Source: Frankiaceae bacterium (GTDB taxonomy: Bacteria; Actinomycetota; Actinomycetes; JAFAQI01). Taken from it: a DNA stretch of 54,275 nucleotides. The notes beneath the pieces are model-generated. The model searched no databases, had not been told where the DNA came from, and saw only the letters and a list, made by a program, of their open reading frames with translations. The position numbers and the translations under genes were made by a program. Below, piece by piece: positions 14,587 through 22,624 of the stretch (position 1 is the stretch's first letter; every line of letters starts with the position of its first letter). Location of the stretch: positions 1-54,275 of the forward strand of contig JAFAZI010000134.1 in the NCBI GenBank assembly GCA_019239875.1, in the 5' to 3' direction.

Positions 14587-15756
14587 GTGCTCGTCGAGCG
14601 AATGCGTGCTTTCGGCACCACGATCTTCGCCGAGATGAGCGCACTCGCGGCAGCTACCGGAGCCATCAACCTCGGCCAGGGATTCCCTGACACCGACGGT
14701 CCGACGACGATGTTGGACATTGCAGCTGACGGCCTGCGATCTGGCCTCAACCAGTACCCGCCAGGCACCGGACGCCCAGAGCTGCGGCAGGCGATCGCCT
14801 CGCACCAGCGCAGCCACTACGGCTTGTCGTACGACCCGGACGGTGAGGTCCTGGTCACGGTCGGCGCGACCGAGGCAGTGAGCGCATCGATCCTCGCGCT
14901 GACCGAGCCTGGTGACGAGGTTGTGGTGCTCGAGCCCTACTACGACTCCTACGCCGCCGCGATCACGCTGGCCGGTGCGGCGCGGGTACCGGTGTCGCTT
15001 CGCCCGACGACGCCGGGTGGGCGCTTCACCTTCGACCCCGACGAGTTTCGTGCTGCGGTAACCCGCCGTACCCGCGCCGTGCTCATCAACTCGCCGCACA
15101 ACCCGACCGGCACGGTCTTGACCCGCGACGAGCTCGAGGTGATCGCCACGGTCTGCGTGGAGCATGACCTCGTGGCGATCTCCGACGAGGTCTACGAGCA
15201 CCTCCTGTACGACGGCGGGGCACACGTCCCGATCGCCACCCTGCCGGGGATGCGCGACCGAACCGTCTCCATCTCGAGCGCAGGCAAGTCGTTCAGCGTG
15301 ACCGGGTGGAAGATCGGCTGGATCTGCGCGGCACCGCCACTGATCCGTGCCGTGAACACCGTGAAGCAGTTCCTCACCTACACGCACAGCGCACCGATGC
15401 AGCTGGCCGTGGCGTACGCCCTCGACAACGAGATGGAGTGGGTCGACGCCCTCTGCGCGTCGCTCGCCGGTCGCCGAGACCGGCTCGCGAGCGGACTCGA
15501 GTCCGTCGGCCTGTCCGTCACTCATCCGCAGGGCACGTATTTCATCCAGGCCGACGTCCGGGCGATCGGTTTGACGGACGGTGAAGCCTTCGCACGCTCC
15601 CTGCCGCACGACGCCGGCGTCGTCGGCATCCCGACTGCGGTGTTCTGCGACAACGACGAGGTCGGGCGGCCGTTCGTGCGGTTCGCGTTCTGCAAGCGCG
15701 ACGAAGTCCTCGACGAGGCTGTCAATCGGCTGATGGGATCCAGAACGTCCAGCTAG
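14587..15756 (+). CDS. dapC: DapC-like class I aminotransferase
   Basis: The 389-residue PLP enzyme has NLGQGFPDTDGP, TVGATEA, SPHNPTG, ISDEVYEHL (Asp200, Tyr203) and SSAGKSFSVTGWKIGW, in which Lys234 should carry PLP. The near C-terminal FVRFAFCKRD supplies the carboxylate-binding Arg. The overall pattern strongly recalls mycobacterial DapC (Rv0858c), N-succinyldiaminopimelate aminotransferase of lysine and cell-wall biosynthesis. Kynurenine or glutamine aminotransferases are related alternatives. GTG 14587 is the start nearest the SDR gene; ATG 14602 is possible. Its 3' end overlaps the convergent DUF4328 gene by 35 bases. Confidence 0.8.
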   Translation: MLVERMRAFGTTIFAEMSALAAATGAINLGQGFPDTDGPTTMLDIAADGLRSGLNQYPPGTGRPELRQAIASHQRSHYGLSYDPDGEVLVTVGATEAVSASILALTEPGDEVVVLEPYYDSYAAAITLAGAARVPVSLRPTTPGGRFTFDPDEFRAAVTRRTRAVLINSPHNPTGTVLTRDELEVIATVCVEHDLVAISDEVYEHLLYDGGAHVPIATLPGMRDRTVSISSAGKSFSVTGWKIGWICAAPPLIRAVNTVKQFLTYTHSAPMQLAVAYALDNEMEWVDALCASLAGRRDRLASGLESVGLSVTHPQGTYFIQADVRAIGLTDGEAFARSLPHDAGVVGIPTAVFCDNDEVGRPFVRFAFCKRDEVLDEAVNRLMGSRTSS

Positions 15757-16504
15757 GCGGCGCGGGCGGCCACGCCGGGTCGGGTTGCCATCCGGGCACG
15801 GGTCGCCAGCCACGCGGTGGCTGCGGCCAGCCCGGCGGCGGGTTGAACCGAACCGCGTCCTGCGCGGCGGTTGCTGCCCGCGCGAGGGTGCGAACGCGTT
15901 CGGCGACCGCCCGGACCGCCACGACGCCCAACAATGCCGCGATCGCAAAGAGGATCCCACCGATGCTGGCGAGATGATCGTGGCGCTCCACCTGGGCGTC
16001 CGAGTCGCCTGCGCCGAATGCGATGGCGGAAGCGACGACGAGCTCGGCAGCGACGAGAACTGTCCACCACGCGGTGATCATCCGAGGCAGCGGATCCGGT
16101 TCGGGGCCGGTGCCGGATTTCCGCCAAACGTCGACGATGACGCGGATCGGCCACACCATGTTGACCACCGGGATGAACCAGCTGCCGGCCGCCCACCCAC
16201 AGGAATAGCCCACCAGCCCGGGCCTCGCCTGCTGCGAGGTTCGAACCAGCCGATACAGCCAGCAACTCAGCAGGACGGACGTGAGGACGAACAGCGTCAT
16301 ACCGGTACCGGCGGAGGCGGCCACCTTCTGGTTCGAGACGTCCGCGGCGGTCGACACGCCAAAGAGGAATGCGCGATGGCGGGTGGCATCGATCAGGTTG
16401 GCGCGATCATGAAACGCGATCGACGACCAGACCGACGCGATGCCACCCAGCACCAACGCCACGACGATCGCGATCGTGAGCCAGCTTCGGTCACCCCGGC
16501 GCAT
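15722..16504 (-). CDS. DUF4328 membrane protein A with Pro/Trp-rich tail
   Basis: The 260-residue protein has an N-terminal hydrophobic helix, then helices near 65-85, 100-120, 140-165 and 180-200. The DUF4328 signature GWAAGSWFIPVVNMVWPIRVIVDVWR lies in the middle. The last 45 residues repeat Pro-Pro-x-Gly-Trp units (PPPGWPQPPRGW, PGWQPDPAWPPAP) and end in WTFWIPSAD. Such tails are thought to lie in the cytoplasm. Function is unknown. The gene overlaps the paralogous gene upstream by 14 bases and the DapC-like gene by 35 bases on the other strand. Confidence 0.78.
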   Translation of the reverse strand: MRRGDRSWLTIAIVVALVLGGIASVWSSIAFHDRANLIDATRHRAFLFGVSTAADVSNQKVAASAGTGMTLFVLTSVLLSCWLYRLVRTSQQARPGLVGYSCGWAAGSWFIPVVNMVWPIRVIVDVWRKSGTGPEPDPLPRMITAWWTVLVAAELVVASAIAFGAGDSDAQVERHDHLASIGGILFAIAALLGVVAVRAVAERVRTLARAATAAQDAVRFNPPPGWPQPPRGWRPVPGWQPDPAWPPAPPSWTFWIPSAD

Positions 16505-17267
16505 CGACCCAGAACCGCCAGCCGGGCGGCGCGGGCGGCCATGCCGGATCGGGCTGCCATCCGGGCGGAGGCGTCCAGCCCGCAGGCGGCGCCGGCCATC
16601 CCGGCGCCGGGTTGAACTGCATCCCGTATGCCGCTACGGGGATGAGCAGCGGCGTGGGGACGGCGTCGACGCGCCGCGTGAGAGCCCGAACCATGAGAAT
16701 CGCGACGACCGTGGCGACGATGTCGATCACATTGCTCACGACGTGACCATGGTCATGCGACCTGAACTGCGAGAGCGTGTCCTCCGGCATCCTGCTCACC
16801 ACCAGAGAGGTGAAGTTGGCGATCAGGAAGGTGGCCCACCACAGGCCGACCAGCGATGCTGGGTCCCCCCGCCATCCGTTGGCGTCCGAGGAACGCCAGA
16901 GGTCACGAACCACCTGGTAGGGCCGAACCAGGCTGAGGAACGGGATGAACCAGCCGCCGATCGCCCAACCCGGTGAGTACTGCACGTGGCCTGGGCGCTT
17001 CTCGTGGAGGTCCTTCGAGATTCGATAGAGCCACGTGATGAGCAGGATCGCCGTCAATCCGAGGGCGATGAGGTCGAGGACGCTGGACACTCGGACCGCA
17101 TGGTCGGCGGCATGTACTCGATTGAGATCCCGGGACCCGGCGAGGAAGTCACTCACGACACTGGCGCGATGCAAGTAGACGATGATGCCGTACACCGAGC
17201 ACGCACCACCAAACACCAACGCCGCCACTACCGCCATGGCGAGCGGACCATGACGGCGTCGGGTCAT
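16491..17267 (-). CDS. DUF4328 membrane protein B with Pro/Trp-rich tail
   Basis: This 258-residue paralog has the same order of parts: an N-terminal helix, GWAIGGWFIPFLSLVRPYQVVRDLWR as the DUF4328 core, further helices and a Pro/Trp tail (PAPGWPAPPAGWTPPPGW, then PDPAWPPAPPGW, ending WRFWVDAPG). The tail repeats match protein A almost unit for unit, indicating a tandem gene duplication. ATG 17267 precedes a basic MTRRRHG and a hydrophobic helix. It is divergent from the SppA gene with 92 bases between. Confidence 0.78.
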   Translation of the reverse strand: MTRRRHGPLAMAVVAALVFGGACSVYGIIVYLHRASVVSDFLAGSRDLNRVHAADHAVRVSSVLDLIALGLTAILLITWLYRISKDLHEKRPGHVQYSPGWAIGGWFIPFLSLVRPYQVVRDLWRSSDANGWRGDPASLVGLWWATFLIANFTSLVVSRMPEDTLSQFRSHDHGHVVSNVIDIVATVVAILMVRALTRRVDAVPTPLLIPVAAYGMQFNPAPGWPAPPAGWTPPPGWQPDPAWPPAPPGWRFWVDAPG

Positions 17268-17359
17268 GAGCTAGGACGTTACCGACAAGGTCGACAAGCG
17301 TCCGGCATATCGATGGTTACTCGAGTTGGGGTGTCTGCCTCCGCTCGTAGTGTGAGGTC

Positions 17360-19030
17360 ATGCCAAGTCTTCGCGCTGCTCCCCCGGCCCTGCTGGAGCT
17401 CGACCTCACCCAGCCGCTGCTCGAAGTGGAGCCTGACGACCCCATCGGCAAGCTCCGCAGTCGCGGCAAGCCGCGCTTGTCGAAGGTCTTGCGGACGTTG
17501 CACGACGCCGGGTCGGACCCGAAGGTCGCCGGGCTAATCGCGAAGATCGGCGGCAAGATTCCGCTGGCGATCGGCCAAGAGGTCCGCGCCGCAGTACGCG
17601 ACTTCGCGGCGAGCGGCAAGCCGACGGTGGCATGGGCCGAGACCTTCGGCGAGTCGGGCAACGGCACGGTTGCGTACTTCCTTGCCACCGGCTTCGGTGA
17701 GATCTGGATGCAGCAGTCGGGCGAGCTCGGGCTGCTCGGAGTGATGAGCGAGGTCACCTTCCTCCGCGGTGTCTTCGACAACCTCGGCATCGAGCCGCAG
17801 TTCGACAAGCGATACGAGTACAAGCACGCGGCTGACCGCCTGATGCAGACCGGCTTCACGGAGCATCACAAGGAGACCGCGACACGGTTGGCCGAGTCGG
17901 CATTCGAGGAGATCGTCCGGGTGATCGCAAGCGCCCGCAATCTCACTGAGGACCAGGTTCGGACGCTCGTCGACGAGGCACCGCTGTCCGCCGCCCGCGG
18001 CGTCGAGGCTCGCCTGCTCGACCGGTGCGGGTACCGGGACGAGGTGTACGCCGATGTTCGTCGCCGGATTGCTTCAGATGCGCGCCTGCTGTTCGCGACC
18101 AAGTGGTCGAAGCCGACACCGCTGCCCAGCAAGGTCACGAAGGCCATCACCGATCGCAATCAGCCGGTCGTCGCTCTCGTCGAAGGCCATGGGGCGATCG
18201 TCATGGGACGTAACCGCCGGTCGCCGATCGACGGACCGCAGATGGGCAGCGACACGCTCAGCGCTGCGCTGCGGGCCGCCCGCAACGACGACAAGGTCCG
18301 CGCGGTGGTCTTCCGTGTCGACTCGCCGGGTGGCTCGTACGTCGCATCCGACACCGTCTGGCGCGAAGTCTGCCTGCTTCGTGAGGCCGGCAAGCCGGTG
18401 GTCGTCTCGATGGGCACGGTCGCCGGATCGGGTGGCTACTTCATCTCCTGTCCGGCGGATGTGATCGTCGCGCAGTCAGGCACGCTCACCGGATCGATCG
18501 GCGTCCTTGCCGGCAAACCGAACCTCTCGAAGCTGCTCGACCGAGTCGGCGTGGGGACGGGCACGGTCCAGTTCGGTGCCAGCGCACGGATGTACTCACC
18601 ACGGGAGGGCTTCACCGACCTCGACCGCCAGAAGCTCAACACCTTCCTCGATGAGGTGTACGCCGACTTCGTCACCAAAGTCGCGCAAGGCCGCGGCATG
18701 GCGTACGACGCGGTGCATCAGGTTGCTAAAGGGCGCGTCTGGACCGGCGCGGACGCCGCGAAGAACGGGCTCGTCGACGTCCTCGGTGGCGTCCGCGATG
18801 CCGCGTCGATCGCACGCGAGCGCGCCGGACTGCCGGCGACCGCACCGCTGCGTCCGGCGGTACAGGTCCCGCTCGTCGCGAAGGTGCGCTCGCCGAAGTC
18901 CAGCGAGGACCCGCGCGCGTTGTCAGTAGTGACGTCGATGTCGGGCTGGGACGGTTTCGCCTCGCTCGCCGCCAACCTCGGCCTGCCTGCCGGCGGGCCG
19001 CTGATGATGCCGTCGATCCGGCTCGGTTAG
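17360..19030 (+). CDS. sppA: Signal peptide peptidase SppA, protease IV type
   Basis: The 556-residue protein is the double-length S49 form. The N-terminal repeat supplies the general-base lysine (Lys155 in RYEYKHAADRLM) and the C-terminal repeat the nucleophile (Ser357 in GTVAGSGGYFISC). Around the latter are DSPGGSYVASD and SQSGTLTGSIGV-type blocks. It should degrade cleaved signal peptides. Unlike the enterobacterial enzyme I see no N-terminal membrane helix from the start at ATG 17360, so it may be soluble or peripherally bound. Its stop overlaps that of the convergent flavodoxin gene by 4 bases. Confidence 0.87.
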   Translation: MPSLRAAPPALLELDLTQPLLEVEPDDPIGKLRSRGKPRLSKVLRTLHDAGSDPKVAGLIAKIGGKIPLAIGQEVRAAVRDFAASGKPTVAWAETFGESGNGTVAYFLATGFGEIWMQQSGELGLLGVMSEVTFLRGVFDNLGIEPQFDKRYEYKHAADRLMQTGFTEHHKETATRLAESAFEEIVRVIASARNLTEDQVRTLVDEAPLSAARGVEARLLDRCGYRDEVYADVRRRIASDARLLFATKWSKPTPLPSKVTKAITDRNQPVVALVEGHGAIVMGRNRRSPIDGPQMGSDTLSAALRAARNDDKVRAVVFRVDSPGGSYVASDTVWREVCLLREAGKPVVVSMGTVAGSGGYFISCPADVIVAQSGTLTGSIGVLAGKPNLSKLLDRVGVGTGTVQFGASARMYSPREGFTDLDRQKLNTFLDEVYADFVTKVAQGRGMAYDAVHQVAKGRVWTGADAAKNGLVDVLGGVRDAASIARERAGLPATAPLRPAVQVPLVAKVRSPKSSEDPRALSVVTSMSGWDGFASLAANLGLPAGGPLMMPSIRLG

Positions 19031-19479
19031 CCCATCAACGTCGCAGCTACGGTGCCGCCGAGCTCGGTCAGGGAGAGCCGATCGTCTCGGGTCAGCTGAC
19101 CCGAGACGGCAACCGTCGCCGCAACCTGTCGCCAGCCAAGTCCGGTGGTGATGGTGTCGATGGCTCGCGCGGCACCCTCCGTCCCCAGGTTGCCGTGCAG
19201 GTACGCCGCGAACGGACGGCCCTTCGCCACCTCGAGACATGGGTAGTAGATCGTGTCGAAGAAGTGCTTGAGCGCTCCGGACATGTAGCCGATGTTCGCG
19301 GGCGTCCCGAGTAGGTAGCCGTCCGCTTCGAGGGCGTCGACGACCGACGCCGTAAGGGCCGGCCGAACAACGACGTCGACGCCCTCGATCGCCTCGTCGC
19401 GGGTGCCGGCGAGCACCGCCTCGAGCATCTCCTGCATCACGGGCGATGGCGTGTGGTGCACGACGAGCAACCGCGGCAT
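19027..19479 (-). CDS. Flavodoxin-like NAD(P)H-dependent oxidoreductase
   Basis: This 150-residue protein has the flavodoxin fold: MPRLLVVHHTPSP at the phosphate-binding loop, then GYLLGTPANIGYMSGALKHFFDTI for the flavin ring loop, and AAYLHGNLGTEGA. It probably binds FMN and reduces a small electron acceptor. The sequence is short and lacks a signal peptide. ATG 19479 gives the first strand at once. It lies back to back with the disulfide oxidoreductase gene, whose start is 51 bases away. Confidence 0.75.
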   Translation of the reverse strand: MPRLLVVHHTPSPVMQEMLEAVLAGTRDEAIEGVDVVVRPALTASVVDALEADGYLLGTPANIGYMSGALKHFFDTIYYPCLEVAKGRPFAAYLHGNLGTEGAARAIDTITTGLGWRQVAATVAVSGQLTRDDRLSLTELGGTVAATLMG

Positions 19480-19530
19480 GACTGAGATTGTGCCCCGCGC
19501 GGCTGATTCCCGACGTGGTACGACGTACCG

Positions 19531-20979
19531 ATGGCCGATGCGAGCTCAGACACTTTCGACGTCATCGTGATCGGGGGCGGCCCGCCAGGTGAGAACGCCG
19601 CCGACTACGCGAGCCGTGGCGGCCTGACAGCCGCGCTCGTCGAATCGGAACTGGTCGGCGGTGAGTGCTCCTACTGGGCGTGCATGCCCAGCAAGGCGCT
19701 GCTGCGGCCGGTTGAGACGCTGTCGCTGGCGAAAGCTCTTCCCGGTGTCCCGGTCGGTGACCACCTGGATGTCGCGAAGGTCCTCGCCCGCAGGGACGAG
19801 TTCACGAGCCATCACGACGATTCCGGCCAGGTGAAATGGGCCGAGGGCGCAGGAATCGCGGTGCTCCGAGGGCACGGTCGCCTCACCGGAGTGCGGTCAG
19901 TGGCGGTCGATGCGGCTGATGGGACGACCCGTGCGCTCACCGCCAATCACGCTGTGGTGATCGCCACCGGAACGTGTCCAGCGATCCCGCCGATACCGGG
20001 ACTTCAGGAGGCCAAGCCCTGGACCTCGCGTGATGTCACCAATCTGCACGAGGTGCCGGACCGCATCGTCGTGATCGGTGGCGGTGTCGTGGGGTGCGAG
20101 GCGGCCACCTGGCTCGCCGGGCTCGGCGCAGCGGTGACGCTGATCGTCAGGGACCGCCGGCTGCTCAGCCGCAACGAGCCGTTCGCAGGCGAGTTCGTCG
20201 CGGACGCCCTTCGAAGTGCACGCGTCGACGTGCGGCTCGCGGCGAAACTGCAAGAGGTACGCCGCGCTGCCACTGGCGAACCGCGCGAAGGCATGCTGCG
20301 AGGCGCCGAGGTGACGGCCGTCGTTGATGGCGAACCGATCGTCGCGGACGAGATCCTCATTGCCGCCGGGCGGACGCCTCGCAGTGACGGCATCGGCCTT
20401 GACGCGATCGGGCTCGAGCCAGGCGGCTACCTCGAGACCGATGACACGATGACGGTCACCGGTGTCGAGGGTGACTGGTTGTATGCCGTCGGCGACATCA
20501 CCGGTCGCGCCCTGCTCACCCACATGGGCAAGTACCAGGCCCGAGTCGCCGGTGACGTCATCGCAGCGCGGGGCGCCGGCGAGAGCACCGACGGGCTGCG
20601 ATTCGCGGCCACGAGTGACCATGGCCGGGTGCCGCAGGTGACGTTCACGGACCCGCAGGTGGCCTCGGTCGGACTCTCGGAAGCCGAGGCGCAGGAGACT
20701 GGTGTCGCGGTCCGGTGCGTCGAGTACGACCTCGCGAACCTTGCAGGCACGTCGCTGTTGCGCGACGGATACAAGGGTCGGGCGAAGCTGGTCGTCGACG
20801 TCGCGAGCGAGACGCTGGTCGGTGCGACGTTCGTCGGGCCCGAGGTCGCCGAGCTGCTGCACGCCGCCACTGTCGCTGTGGTGGCAAAGGTTCCGCTCGA
20901 TGTTCTCTGGCACGCGGTGCCGTCGTACCCGACGGCCGCGGAGATCTGGCTTCGGCTCCTCGAGACCTGGCGCAGTTAG
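19531..20979 (+). CDS. FAD-dependent pyridine nucleotide-disulfide oxidoreductase
   Basis: The 482-residue protein has the full layout of the lipoamide dehydrogenase/mercuric reductase family: FAD motif VIVIGGGPPGENAADYA, redox pair Cys46 and Cys51 in GGECSYWACMPSK, NAD(P) motif IVVIGGGVVGCEAATWLAGLG, FAD-binding LYAVGDITGRALLTHMG and a dimer domain. At the C-terminus the usual His-Pro-Thr with Glu five residues later reads SYPTAAE: Tyr466 replaces the proton-relay His while Glu471 remains. This suggests altered acid/base chemistry, so it is unlikely to be the standard dihydrolipoamide dehydrogenase. Substrate unknown. It is followed within 10 bases by the alpha/beta hydrolase gene. Confidence 0.85.
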   Translation: MADASSDTFDVIVIGGGPPGENAADYASRGGLTAALVESELVGGECSYWACMPSKALLRPVETLSLAKALPGVPVGDHLDVAKVLARRDEFTSHHDDSGQVKWAEGAGIAVLRGHGRLTGVRSVAVDAADGTTRALTANHAVVIATGTCPAIPPIPGLQEAKPWTSRDVTNLHEVPDRIVVIGGGVVGCEAATWLAGLGAAVTLIVRDRRLLSRNEPFAGEFVADALRSARVDVRLAAKLQEVRRAATGEPREGMLRGAEVTAVVDGEPIVADEILIAAGRTPRSDGIGLDAIGLEPGGYLETDDTMTVTGVEGDWLYAVGDITGRALLTHMGKYQARVAGDVIAARGAGESTDGLRFAATSDHGRVPQVTFTDPQVASVGLSEAEAQETGVAVRCVEYDLANLAGTSLLRDGYKGRAKLVVDVASETLVGATFVGPEVAELLHAATVAVVAKVPLDVLWHAVPSYPTAAEIWLRLLETWRS

Positions 20980-20988
20980 CCTGACGCG

Positions 20989-21885
20989 GTGACCAACCTC
21001 ACCACCCTGACCCTGTCCGACGGCAGAACTCTCGGCTTCGCCGAATGGGGCGACCCAGCCGGTTCGCCGATTGTGATCATTCACGGAACGCCCGGCTGTC
21101 GGTTGAACCGGCATCCCGACAACGCCAAGATCGCGGCGCTCGGCGCCCGGGTCATCTCCTACGACCGGCCCGGATACGGCGCCTCTGACCGCAATCGTGG
21201 CCGGACGGTCGTCGACTGCGTCGCGGACGTCACCGCCATCGTCGATCACCTCGGGATCGACGAGTTCGCCGTCACCGGCGGAAGCGGCGGCGGCCCTCAC
21301 TGCCTTGCCGTCGCGGCAAAGCTGCCGCAGCGCGTCACGCGCGCCGCCTGCATCGTCGGCGTCGCGCCGTACGACGTTCTCGGCGACGAGTGGTACGACG
21401 GCATGGACCCAGAGAACGTCAAGGAGTTCGGCTGGGCGCTTGCCGGCGAGGCGACCCTCGAGGCCGAGCTCACCCGCGAGGCCGAGGCGATGCTGGAACG
21501 CATTGCAGTGGATCCGGCAAACATCCTCGGCGACTTCGAGATCCCGGAGTCCGATCGCGAGATCCTCAGCCGCCCCGACATCCAACAGGTGATGAAGGAG
21601 GCGATCACCGAATGCGTCCGCAACGGCATCTGGGGCTGGGCCGATGACGATCTCGCCTTTACCATGCCGTGGGGGTTCGACCCCGCCTCGATCACGATCC
21701 CGACCGCCGTCTGGTGGGGGGCGCACGACGTCCTCGTGCCGGCAAAGCACGGCGAGTGGCTGGCTGCGAACATCCCCGGCGCCCTCACCCGCGTCGACAC
21801 CTCGGGCGGTCACCAGGCTGATCCCGACACTCACATCCAGCGGCTCTACCCGTGGCTGATCGACGGCGTCGTCTGGAGCGACTGA
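20989..21885 (+). CDS. Alpha/beta hydrolase
   Basis: The 298-residue product has HGTPGCRLNRHP (oxyanion loop), SYDRPGYGAS, nucleophile Ser99 in VTGGSGGGPHCLA, and a C-terminal histidine in SGGHQADP. This is the standard fold with the triad Ser99, an Asp in the C-terminal part and that His. The HGTPG and DRPGYG pattern is common in esterases and prolyl-aminopeptidase-like enzymes, but the substrate is not readable. GTG 20989 was chosen because it leaves a 9-base gap after the oxidoreductase gene. The S51 peptidase gene follows 4 bases after its stop. Confidence 0.8.
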   Translation: MTNLTTLTLSDGRTLGFAEWGDPAGSPIVIIHGTPGCRLNRHPDNAKIAALGARVISYDRPGYGASDRNRGRTVVDCVADVTAIVDHLGIDEFAVTGGSGGGPHCLAVAAKLPQRVTRAACIVGVAPYDVLGDEWYDGMDPENVKEFGWALAGEATLEAELTREAEAMLERIAVDPANILGDFEIPESDREILSRPDIQQVMKEAITECVRNGIWGWADDDLAFTMPWGFDPASITIPTAVWWGAHDVLVPAKHGEWLAANIPGALTRVDTSGGHQADPDTHIQRLYPWLIDGVVWSD

Positions 21886-21889
21886 GCGA

Positions 21890-22624
21890 ATGGTCACGCC
21901 GGAGCGTCACATCCTCGCGACCTCAGGCGGCTGGACCGGACCGTCGACCGGTCCATACCGGGCGCGCCCCGGGCCGCTGCTGACCTATGGGCTCGAGCTC
22001 ACCGGGAAGCAGCGCCCCAAGCTCTGCTTCTTGACGACGGCCGGCGGTGACAACAACGCAGAGATCGCCATGGGCTACAACGCCTTCGCCAGCCGCGACG
22101 ACGTGGCCGTCAGTCACCTCGAGCTGTTCGTCATGCCCAATGTGCATGATCCGCGGGAGCACCTGCTGTCACAGGACATGATCTGGGTCGGTGGCGGCTC
22201 GGTTGCGAATTTGCTCGCGGTGTGGCGAGCTCACGGCCTCGACACCATCATGCGCGAAGCGTGGGAGGCAGGGATCGTCCTTGCCGGCGTCTCTGCCGGG
22301 TCCATCTGCTGGCACGTCGGCGGGACGACCGACTCGTTCGGGCTGGACCTGCGCGCCGTCACCGACGGTCTGGCGCTCGTGCCTTACTCGAACGGAGTGC
22401 ATTACGACAGCGAGGAACGCCGCCGGCCGTTGTTCCACCGGCTCATCGGCGACGGCACGCTACCGGCCGGCTTCGCAACCGACGACGGCGTCGGCCTGCA
22501 CTACGTGGGGACGGATTTTCGTGAGGCGCTCAGCGAACGCAAGAACGCTGCGGCGTACTGGGTCGAGCGGACAGCCGACGGGGTCGACGAGTCCGAGATC
22601 TCACCTCGACTGCTGCCGGAGTGA
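21890..22624 (+). CDS. Peptidase E (S51 family dipeptidase)
   Basis: The 244-residue protein has the S51 fold: ILATSGG at the start, IWVGGGSVANLLAVWR, and the nucleophile elbow GVSAGSICWH with Ser135. A NGVHYDSEERR segment follows, in line with the family's His/Glu-Asp partner. Peptidase E cuts N-terminal Asp-Xaa dipeptides; related members include cyanophycinase. There is no signal peptide, so it should be cytoplasmic. The start ATG 21890 is 4 bases after the alpha/beta hydrolase stop and its own stop overlaps the next GTG by 4 bases, giving a tightly coupled run. Confidence 0.8.
   Translation: MVTPERHILATSGGWTGPSTGPYRARPGPLLTYGLELTGKQRPKLCFLTTAGGDNNAEIAMGYNAFASRDDVAVSHLELFVMPNVHDPREHLLSQDMIWVGGGSVANLLAVWRAHGLDTIMREAWEAGIVLAGVSAGSICWHVGGTTDSFGLDLRAVTDGLALVPYSNGVHYDSEERRRPLFHRLIGDGTLPAGFATDDGVGLHYVGTDFREALSERKNAAAYWVERTADGVDESEISPRLLPE

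Noticed and set aside
14494-15960. 488-codon minus-strand open frame
   Set aside because: It is antisense to the DapC-like aminotransferase and has no recognisable motif.
19897-21897. 666-codon open frame on the minus strand
   Set aside because: It is antisense to the disulfide oxidoreductase and alpha/beta hydrolase genes, both of which have intact catalytic motifs. The translation is rich in Arg, Asp and Val without any domain; it is a high-GC shadow frame.
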